Shown: positions 58,253 through 64,000 of the stretch, piece after piece
Numbering within the stretch: the stretch's first letter is position 1
Layout of the letters: the number at the start of each line of letters is the position of its first letter
Assembly (NCBI RefSeq): GCF_029643425.1
Contig: NZ_CP119106.1
Location: 1,054,001-1,118,000 of the forward strand
DNA: 64,000 nucleotides
Direction of reading: 5' to 3'
Source of the DNA: Isoptericola sp. AK164
GTDB lineage: Bacteria; Actinomycetota; Actinomycetes; Actinomycetales; Cellulomonadaceae
Translations under genes and position numbers: made by a program
The notes under the pieces: generated by a model
What the model was told of the DNA's origin: nothing
Seen by the model: only the letters and a program-made list of their open reading frames with translations
The model's database searches: none

Positions 58253-59065
58253 ATGACTGAGACGACCGAGCGCCGCAGCGGCCCGCCCGCCGGCAAGCGC
58301 ACCCCGAAGTCCGCGACCGTCGGCGCCGTGCGGTGGCTGACCCCGCACATGGTGCGGATCACTCTGACCGGCGGAGACCTGCCGGGCCTCGACCCGACGG
58401 AGTTCACCGACCGGTACGTCAAGCTCGTCGTCGGCCCGCCGCCGGTCGAGGGGGCCCGACCCGTGGTGCGCACCTACACGATCCGCGCGGTCCGCGACAC
58501 CGAGTGGGACCTCGACTTCGTGGTCCACGGCGACGAGGGCCTCGGCGGCCCCTGGGCCGCGGTCGCGCGACCGGGGGAGCAGGTCACGTTCCTCGGACCC
58601 GGTGGCGGCTACGCCCCCGACCCCGAGGCGCCGTGGCACCTCCTCGTCGGTGACGACTCGGCCTGGCCCGCCGTCGCCGCGGCGCTCGAGGCGCTCCCCG
58701 CGGGCGCGCGGGCCCACGCCGTCGTCGAGGTCCCCGGACCGGAGGACGAGCAGGGGGTCGACTCCGCCGCGGACGTGACGATCACGTGGGTGCACCGCGG
58801 TGACGCCACCCTGGAGGACACCGTGCAGCGGCTGCACGCGGCCGGCGAGCTGCCCGACGGCGTCCCGCACGCGTTCCTGCACGGCGAGGCGGGGTGCGTG
58901 CGGACGCTGCGCCGCTGGGCCCGCTCCGTGCTCGGCGTCCCGCGCGAGCGGCTCTCGGCGTCGGGGTACTGGCGGCGCGGCCACGACGACGAGGCCTGGC
59001 GGGCCGCGAAGAAGGACTGGACCGCCGCCGTCGAGCAGGACGACGCCGCCCTCGCCACCCCCTGA
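58253..59065 (+). CDS. Siderophore-interacting protein (FAD-dependent ferric-siderophore reductase)
   Basis: A 270-aa SIP/ViuB-family flavoprotein that releases iron from imported siderophores by reduction. The FAD-binding N-domain has LTGGDLPGLDPTEFTDRYVK and the signature VRTYTIRAVR with GDEGLGGPWA; the C-domain has LLVGDDSAWPAVAAALEALP, FLHGEAGCVRTLRRWAR and the family ending SGYWRRGHDDEAWR. ATG 58253 is 8 nt past a -10 box lying inside an iron box, so expression should rise in iron limitation. A longer in-frame reading upstream overlaps the fragment region and is rejected. Confidence 0.93.
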   Translation: MTETTERRSGPPAGKRTPKSATVGAVRWLTPHMVRITLTGGDLPGLDPTEFTDRYVKLVVGPPPVEGARPVVRTYTIRAVRDTEWDLDFVVHGDEGLGGPWAAVARPGEQVTFLGPGGGYAPDPEAPWHLLVGDDSAWPAVAAALEALPAGARAHAVVEVPGPEDEQGVDSAADVTITWVHRGDATLEDTVQRLHAAGELPDGVPHAFLHGEAGCVRTLRRWARSVLGVPRERLSASGYWRRGHDDEAWRAAKKDWTAAVEQDDAALATP

Positions 59066-59066
59066 C

Positions 59067-59141
59067 CGCGAGATCGACGCACCCGCGCCGAGATCGACGC
59101 ACCGTGCGTCGATCTCGACGCACCGTGCGTCGATCTCGGCG
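59067..59141. repeat. Alternating inverted copies of a 14-bp motif
   Basis: CGAGATCGACGCAC and its reverse complement alternate. A 17-bp outer stem (59086-59102 with 59125-59141) encloses a 9-bp inner stem (59104-59112 with 59115-59123), and a further forward copy lies at 59069-59082. The array fills the gap between the convergent SIP and phosphomannomutase genes and may end transcription on both strands. Confidence 0.85.
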
Positions 59142-59172
59142 TGAGAGGGAGGAGCGGAGAACGGGGAGCGGG

Positions 59173-60939
59173 TCAGAACCCGAGCGCCGCGTTCATCTCC
59201 TTGGACAGGTCACCCAGGCGCTCCCGCGCCGCGACGCGGGCCGTCCCGACGTCGAGCGGCGTCGCGTCCGGGGCCACGTGGGTGACGACCTCCAGGTAGC
59301 ACTTCAGCTTCGGCTCCGTGCCCGAGGGGCGCACGACGACGCGGGTGTCGTCCTCGGCGAGCAGCAGCACGCCGTCCGTGGGCGGCAGGCCCTCGTAGCC
59401 GTCCGCCAGGTCGGCGACCACGCGCACGGGCGCCCCCCCGAGCTCGCGCGGCGGGTCCGAGCGCAGGCGGGACATCGCCGCGGGGATCTCGCTCAGGTCG
59501 CTGAAGCGGGCCGAGAGCTGCCCGGTGACGAACAGCCCGTGCGCCCGCGCGACGTCGTCGAGGTCGTCGATGAGCGTCCGGCCGGCCGCCTTGAGACGGG
59601 CCGCGAGCGAGGCGACCACGACGGCCGCGCTGATGCCGTCCTTGTCCCGCACGTTCTCCGGGTCCACGCAGTAGCCGAGAGCCTCCTCGTAGCCGAAGAC
59701 CAGCTCCGGGGCGCGGGAGATCCACTTGAACCCGGTCAGCGTCGTGGCGTGCTCCACGCCCGCGTCCCGGGCGATGCGGGACAGCGCCCGCGAGGACACG
59801 ACCGAGCTGGCGACCGTCGCCCCGGGCCGGCCCACCGCGCGGGCCACGGCCTCGCTGCCGAGCAGGATGCCCACCTCGTCGCCGTGCAGCATCCGCCAGC
59901 CGCTGGACCGGGCCGTCTCGACCCCCTGGTGGGTTCCCTGGGTGACGTCCAGCACGGCGACGGCGCACCGGTCGGCGTCCGGGTCGTTGGCGATGACGAG
60001 GTCGGCGCCGCAGTCGATCGCGAGCCCCAGCGCGAGGTCCATCGCGCCGGCCTCCTCCGGGTTCGGGAAGGCCACCGACGGGAAGTCGGGGTCCGGGGCG
60101 ACCTGCTCCTCGACGGGGATGACGCGGGTGAACCCGGCGTCGGCCAGCGCCCGTGCCAGCAGCGGCCCGCCCACGCCGTGCAGCGACGTCGTCACGATCG
60201 TCAGCCGGGAGGCGGCCTCGGGGGCGGCCGTGCGCAGCGGAGCCAGGGCGGCCAGGTAGTCGCCGACGATCTCGCGGCCGACCACCGTCCACCCCTCGGC
60301 GTGGCGCGGCACCTCGTCCGCCGGGCCGACGGCCGCGACGTGGGCGGCGATGCGCTCGTCGTACGGGGAGACGAGCTGGGCGCCCTGTCCCTCGTCGGTC
60401 ACCACCCGTCCGCCGAGGTAGACCTTGTAGCCGTTGTCGGCCGCGGGGTTGTGGCTCGCGGTGACCATCACGCCCGCGTCGGCCTCCAGACGCCGGACGG
60501 CGAACGCGAGCACGGGGGTGGGCAGCGCGGCCGGCAGCAGCAGGACCTCGACCCCGGCCGCCGTCAGCACCTCGGCGGTCCGGCGCGCGAAGTCCGCGGA
60601 CCGGTGCCGGGCGTCGTAGCCGACCACCACGCGCGGCCCCGCCCCGGCGCCGAGCGCCTCGTGCAGGTAGGAGCCGAGCCCGGCGGCGGTGCGCACGACG
60701 ACGGCGCTGTTCATCCGGTTCGGGCCGGCCGCCATCGTGCCGCGCAGCCCCGCCGTGCCGAACTCCAGCGTGCCGTCGAACCGGTCGCGCAGCTCCGCGA
60801 GCGCCGACGGGTGCCGGGTGCCGCCGTCGGCCGCCGCGTACCCGACGAGCCGGGTCAGCTCGTCGACGTCCGTGTCGTCGACGTCGTGCCGGATCCAGTG
60901 CTCGACACGGGCGAGCAGCTCGTCCAAGGACTCCGTCAT
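59173..60939 (-). CDS. pmmB: Phosphomannomutase/phosphoglucomutase (PmmB type)
   Basis: Alpha-D-phosphohexomutase of 588 aa, the long form like Rv3308. Catalytic serine in VMVTASHNPAADNGYKVYLG, magnesium loop ANDPDADRCAVAV, sugar-binding region PELVFGYEEALGYCVDP and phosphate-binding RPSGTEPKLKCYLEV. The N-terminus FGTAGLRGTMAAGPNRMN resembles phosphopentomutase/PGM2-like proteins, so ribose or deoxyribose-1-phosphate could also be a substrate, which would suit the nucleoside cluster. ATG 60939 has AGGGGG 9 nt upstream and follows the pnp stop by 10 nt. Confidence 0.9.
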   Translation of the reverse strand: MTESLDELLARVEHWIRHDVDDTDVDELTRLVGYAAADGGTRHPSALAELRDRFDGTLEFGTAGLRGTMAAGPNRMNSAVVVRTAAGLGSYLHEALGAGAGPRVVVGYDARHRSADFARRTAEVLTAAGVEVLLLPAALPTPVLAFAVRRLEADAGVMVTASHNPAADNGYKVYLGGRVVTDEGQGAQLVSPYDERIAAHVAAVGPADEVPRHAEGWTVVGREIVGDYLAALAPLRTAAPEAASRLTIVTTSLHGVGGPLLARALADAGFTRVIPVEEQVAPDPDFPSVAFPNPEEAGAMDLALGLAIDCGADLVIANDPDADRCAVAVLDVTQGTHQGVETARSSGWRMLHGDEVGILLGSEAVARAVGRPGATVASSVVSSRALSRIARDAGVEHATTLTGFKWISRAPELVFGYEEALGYCVDPENVRDKDGISAAVVVASLAARLKAAGRTLIDDLDDVARAHGLFVTGQLSARFSDLSEIPAAMSRLRSDPPRELGGAPVRVVADLADGYEGLPPTDGVLLLAEDDTRVVVRPSGTEPKLKCYLEVVTHVAPDATPLDVGTARVAARERLGDLSKEMNAALGF

Positions 60940-60949
60940 CCTGGTCCCC

Positions 60950-61801
60950 CTAGATCTCGCGGACGATGCGGGCCAGCAGGTCGCTGATCCGCGGGCCGGC
61001 CGCCCGGCCGGCCTCCAGCACCTCGTCGTGCGACAGCGGGTGCGGGCTGACACCGGCGGCGAGGTTGGTCACCAGGGAGATCCCCAGCACCTCCATGCCG
61101 GTGTGCCGCGCCGCGATCGCCTCCAGCGTCGTGGACATCCCCACCAGGTCCGCGCCGAGCACGCCGGCCATGCGGACTTCGGCCGGGGTCTCGTAGTGCG
61201 GGCCGGGGAACTGGGCGTACACGCCCTCCGGCAGCTCGGGGTCGACCGACCGCGCCACGTCGCGCAGCCGCTCCGAGTACACCTCGGTGAGGTCGACGAA
61301 GGTGGCCCCCTCCAGCGGGGAGGTCGCGGTGAGGTTCAGGTGGTCCTTGATCAGCACGGGCTGCCCGGGGCGCCAGGCCATGTGCAGGCCGCCGCAGCCG
61401 TTGGTGAGCACCGCCGTCGTGCACCCCGTCGCCGCCGCGGTCCGGACGCCGTGCGCCACCCGGCGGACCCCGCGGCCCTCGTACAGGTGCGTGCGGCCGC
61501 CGATCACCAGGGCGTTGCGGGTCGAGCCGTCGGGCCGCTCGACGCGGATGGAGCGCGTCGTCGCGGCGTGTCCGACCACGGAGGGCCGCGCGAACCCCGG
61601 GATCTCGTGCGTGGGGACCTCGGCGACCACGTCGCCGACGAGCTCGGCGGCCCCGCCCCAGCCGGACCCGAGGACGAGGGCGACGTCGTGGCCGCTGACT
61701 CCCGTCACCTCGGCGATGTGGTCGGCCGCGGCCCGCGCGACGTCGAACGGGTCGGTCGCCGGGTCGTCGAGATCCGGCGTCGTAGCAGGTGTGGTGCTCA
61801 T
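60950..61801 (-). CDS. Purine nucleoside phosphorylase (trimeric class)
   Basis: Phosphorolysis of (deoxy)inosine and (deoxy)guanosine, 283 aa. Class motifs: LVLGSGWGGAAEL, GRTHLYEGRGV for phosphate, LTNGCGGLHMAWRPG, GPHYETPAEVRMA and GMSTTLEAIAARHTG, and the base-specifying Asn in SLVTNLAAGV, which indicates 6-oxopurines. Called deoD in M. tuberculosis (Rv3307), though it belongs to the PunA-type family. ATG 61801 lies exactly 7 nt after a minus-strand -10 box, so a leaderless pnp-pmmB transcript is likely. Confidence 0.94.
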   Translation of the reverse strand: MSTTPATTPDLDDPATDPFDVARAAADHIAEVTGVSGHDVALVLGSGWGGAAELVGDVVAEVPTHEIPGFARPSVVGHAATTRSIRVERPDGSTRNALVIGGRTHLYEGRGVRRVAHGVRTAAATGCTTAVLTNGCGGLHMAWRPGQPVLIKDHLNLTATSPLEGATFVDLTEVYSERLRDVARSVDPELPEGVYAQFPGPHYETPAEVRMAGVLGADLVGMSTTLEAIAARHTGMEVLGISLVTNLAAGVSPHPLSHDEVLEAGRAAGPRISDLLARIVREI

Positions 61802-61808
61802 GGACCCG

Positions 61809-61814
61809 AGGGTA
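61809..61814 (-). promoter_or_regulatory. Leaderless -10 box of the purine nucleoside phosphorylase
   Basis: Minus-strand TACCCT followed by 7 nt and ATG 61801; divergent from the LpdA-like gene. Confidence 0.55.
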
Positions 61815-61844
61815 TCCCTGCCCGCGCCCCTCCGCCGGGGCTGA

Positions 61845-61850
61845 CACAAT
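61845..61850 (+). promoter_or_regulatory. Leaderless -10 box of the LpdA-like gene
   Basis: CACAAT, two mismatches to TANNNT at its start, followed by 7 nt and GTG 61858. Confidence 0.35.
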
Positions 61851-61857
61851 GGCACCC

Positions 61858-63309
61858 GTGATGGCCGAGAAGAATGCCCCTGCCGGACCCAACCGCACCG
61901 TCGTCGTCATCGGCGGCGGCCCTGGAGGCTACGAGGCCGCACTCGTGGCTCGCCGCGCCGGAGCCGAGGTGACGGTCGTCGAGCGGCACGGGCTCGGCGG
62001 CGCCGCCGTCCTGACCGACGTCGTCCCGTCCAAGACGCTCATCGCGACCGCCGAGTGGCTGACCCTGGCCGAGTCGGCGCCCGAGCTCGGCATCCGCTCC
62101 GGCAAGACGCCGGTCGCGCCCGGCGACGACCAGGAGGCACGCCGCGCGCTCGTCGACCTGGAGGCGGTCAACACCCGTGTGCTGGCCCTGGCCGCCGCGC
62201 AGTCGGCCGACATCCGCGCCCGCCTGGAGCGCGAGGGCGTCGCTGTCGTCGAGGGCTCCGGCCGGCTCGACGGCCCCAGCCGCGTGGTCGTCACGCCGTC
62301 CGACGGCGGAGCGGAGCGCACGCTCGACGCCGACATCGTGCTGATCGCCACCGGGGCCACGCCCCGCACGCTGCCCACCGCCGCGCCCGACGGCGAGCGC
62401 ATCCTGACCTGGACCCAGCTCTACGACCTCGACGAGCTGCCCGAGCGGCTGATCGTCGTCGGCTCCGGCGTCACCGGCGCCGAGTTCGCCGGCGCCTACC
62501 AGGCGCTCGGTTCCGACGTCGTGCTGGTGTCCTCGCGCGACCGCGTGCTGCCCGGCGAGGACGAGGACGCCGCCGAGCTCCTCGAGGGGGTCTTCCGGTC
62601 CCGCGGCATGACGGTCATGTCGCGCTCGCGGGCCGCCGCGGCCGAGCGGACCGAGGACGGCGTGGCCGTCACGCTGGAGGACGGCCGGGTGGTCGAGGGA
62701 TCCCACGTGCTCATCGCCGTCGGCGGCGTGCCGAACACCGAGGACCTCGGGCTGGCCGAGGCCGGCGTCGAGGTCCGGTCGTCGGGCCACATCGAGGTCG
62801 ACCGGGTCTCGCGCACCTCGGTGCGCGGCGTCTACGCGGCCGGCGACTGCACCGGGGTGCTGCCGCTGGCCTCGGTGGCGGCGATGCAGGGCCGCGTCGC
62901 CATGGCGCACGCCCTGGGTGACGCCGTCGCGCCGCTGCGCCTGGGCAACGTCGCGGCGAACATCTTCACCGCGCCGGAGATCGCCACGGTGGGGGAGTCC
63001 GAGGCGCGGTTGCGCGAGCGCGGGTCGCGCTACATCACCACGACGCTGCCGCTGGCGCGCAACCCGCGCGCGAAGATGCACGGCGTGCACGACGGCTTCG
63101 TCAAGCTGTTCGCCCACCCGGAGGCCGGTGTCGTGCTCGGCGGCGTGGTGGTCGCCCCGCGCGCGAGCGAGCTGATCTTCCCCGTCACCCTGGCCGTCTC
63201 GCACCGGCTGACGGTCGACGACGTGGCGGACGCCTTCACCGTGTACCCGTCGCTGACCGGCACGATCGGCGAGACCGCCCGGGTGCTGCACGGCCAGCTC
63301 ACGGTCTGA
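61858..63309 (+). CDS. lpdA: LpdA-like NAD(P)H quinone reductase (flavoprotein disulfide reductase without redox cysteines)
   Basis: A 483-aa FAD enzyme related to lipoamide dehydrogenase. FAD motif VVVIGGGPGGYEAALVARRA, NAD motif LIVVGSGVTGAEFAGAYQAL, and the second FAD motif VYAAGDCTGVLPLASVA. The place of the redox pair (CxxxxC before PSK) reads GLGGAAVLTDVVPSKTLI with no cysteine, as in Rv3303c LpdA, which reduces quinones and is not a pyruvate dehydrogenase component. Start is uncertain among ATG 61849, GTG 61858 and ATG 61861; GTG 61858 lies 7 nt from a -10-like box. It ends 33 nt before a convergent gene. Confidence 0.9.
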   Translation: MMAEKNAPAGPNRTVVVIGGGPGGYEAALVARRAGAEVTVVERHGLGGAAVLTDVVPSKTLIATAEWLTLAESAPELGIRSGKTPVAPGDDQEARRALVDLEAVNTRVLALAAAQSADIRARLEREGVAVVEGSGRLDGPSRVVVTPSDGGAERTLDADIVLIATGATPRTLPTAAPDGERILTWTQLYDLDELPERLIVVGSGVTGAEFAGAYQALGSDVVLVSSRDRVLPGEDEDAAELLEGVFRSRGMTVMSRSRAAAAERTEDGVAVTLEDGRVVEGSHVLIAVGGVPNTEDLGLAEAGVEVRSSGHIEVDRVSRTSVRGVYAAGDCTGVLPLASVAAMQGRVAMAHALGDAVAPLRLGNVAANIFTAPEIATVGESEARLRERGSRYITTTLPLARNPRAKMHGVHDGFVKLFAHPEAGVVLGGVVVAPRASELIFPVTLAVSHRLTVDDVADAFTVYPSLTGTIGETARVLHGQLTV

Positions 63310-63342
63310 CCGGCCGCTTCGTCCCGGCGGTGCTGCTGCCGC

Positions 63343-64000
63343 TCAGCCCGCCGGGGCGACGGTGGCGACGAGCGGCCGGTGGTCCGAGGTCGTCACGTCG
63401 AGCACCTCGAACGCGGTGAAGGTCAGGTCCTCGGAGGCGAGGACCCAGTCCACGCGGTAGCGGGGGTCCACGGCGGGCGAGGTCAGCGCGGCGGGGTCGC
63501 CGACGGCGTCCTGCCCGCTGACCAGGCCGCGCTCCTCGAGCGCGGTGATCTCGGGCCACCCGGGCTCGGCGTTGAGGTCGCCGGCCAGCACGTACGGACC
63601 GTCGACCGGTTCGGCGTCGAAGAGCGCGTCGAGCTGCTCGAGCCGGGTCGTGCGGTTCTCCTCGCGGTGCTGCAGGTGCGTGGCCACGACGCGGACGCCG
63701 TCCGCCGTGGTCCCGCCGCCGGCCGGGCGGAACGTCGCGGCCAGCGCCGAGCGGTCCTGCGGGCCGTCGCCGAACGGCAGCGCGACCCGGTCGACGTCGG
63801 AGGCCGTGACGCGCTCCGGGTCCCACAGCAGCGCGTTGCCGAAGCGCCGGTCCGCGGCGGGGACGAAGGCGTGCTCCATCCCGGTCGCGTCGGCGAGGAA
63901 CGAGAGCATGTCGGCACCGCCGCCGAGCACCCAGCCGCGGGACACCTCCTGCAGGGCGACGACGTCGGCCTCGGAGTCCTCGACGACGTCGGCCATCTCG
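63343..64000 (-). CDS. Endonuclease/exonuclease/phosphatase-family protein, 5' end cut by window
   Basis: EEP-fold hydrolase; the frame is open to the window edge, so the N-terminus is missing. At least 218 residues are visible. Catalytic motifs: Mg-binding Glu in VVALQEVSRG, THLQHREENRTTR, GDLNAEPGWPEI, VDWVLASED and the terminal TSDHRPLVATV. It could be a nuclease, a phosphodiesterase or a phosphatase; the part that would show a signal peptide is outside. Convergent with the LpdA-like gene. Confidence 0.88.
   Translation of the reverse strand, partial: EMADVVEDSEADVVALQEVSRGWVLGGGADMLSFLADATGMEHAFVPAADRRFGNALLWDPERVTASDVDRVALPFGDGPQDRSALAATFRPAGGGTTADGVRVVATHLQHREENRTTRLEQLDALFDAEPVDGPYVLAGDLNAEPGWPEITALEERGLVSGQDAVGDPAALTSPAVDPRYRVDWVLASEDLTFTAFEVLDVTTSDHRPLVATVAPAG

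Overview
The window is high-GC DNA with dense, mostly overlapping genes, mycothiol biosynthesis (mshB), a SigE/RseA/HtrA/TatB stress block, FdxA next to DapC and many leaderless promoters. This points to an actinobacterium. LPXTG surface proteins and overall gene content suggest Micrococcales, perhaps Cellulomonadaceae or Promicromonosporaceae; this placement is inference. No rRNA, tRNA, CRISPR array, phage or complete transposon was seen.

Layout. 1-5470: oligopeptide/dipeptide ABC importer (truncated lipoprotein, two permeases, fused dual ATPase), then a BCCT betaine/choline-type transporter. 7417-12987: TypA GTPase, MshB deacetylase, a small membrane protein and a VanW-type cell-envelope protein. 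12987-15813: a coupled aromatic amino-acid set (degenerate PheA-like protein, PheA, TyrA). 15869-22431: small divergent protein, FdxA, DapC, citrate synthase, a lysozyme-like membrane protein, DapD and DapE, so three diaminopimelate genes lie close together. 22527-33003: two tandem, paralogous, very large LPXTG proteins with SpaA/CnaB-type repeats. 33159-39222: LOG-family protein, FolP2-like protein, DUF3117 protein, O-methyltransferase, SigE, RseA, HtrA, TatB. 39306-42010: TrpS, a 2'-5' RNA ligase-like protein and a BrkB/YihY membrane protein. 42324-45821: sdhCDAB on the minus strand. 45989-57900: GDP-mannose pyrophosphorylase, M20 amidohydrolase, then a nucleoside uptake and salvage cluster (BMP lipoprotein, ATPase, two permeases, cytidine deaminase, thymidine phosphorylase, adenosine deaminase, deoxyribose-phosphate aldolase). 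57954-64000: an ABC-gene remnant, an iron-regulated siderophore-interacting protein, phosphomannomutase, purine nucleoside phosphorylase, an LpdA-like flavoprotein and a truncated EEP-family hydrolase.

From memory of Mycobacterium tuberculosis H37Rv, much of the window keeps ancestral actinobacterial order: typA/mshB/fdxC/dapC/dapD/dapE/LOG/folP2/DUF3117/O-MT/sigE/rseA/htrA/tatB (Rv1165-Rv1224) and trpS/BrkB, sdhCDAB, cdd, deoA, add, pmmB, deoD, lpdA (about Rv3336c-Rv3303c). The LPXTG pair interrupts the first block between dapE and the LOG gene.

The most unusual signal is a 94-bp structured element found twice, 23 kb apart, just after the stop codons of gltA and sdhB. Each copy has a perfect 28-bp stem and a 38-nt loop. 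The loop is conserved, nine stem positions covary, and an inner hairpin also covaries. In both transcripts the element has the same sense orientation, as expected of a 3'-UTR element on TCA-cycle genes, although a general REP-like repeat is not excluded. Other notable features are a series of leaderless promoters with the -10 box 6-7 nt from the start codon, a SigE-type autoregulatory promoter, a DtxR/IdeR iron box, a short insertion splitting a coupled ABC operon, and a methyltransferase gene with no standard start codon.
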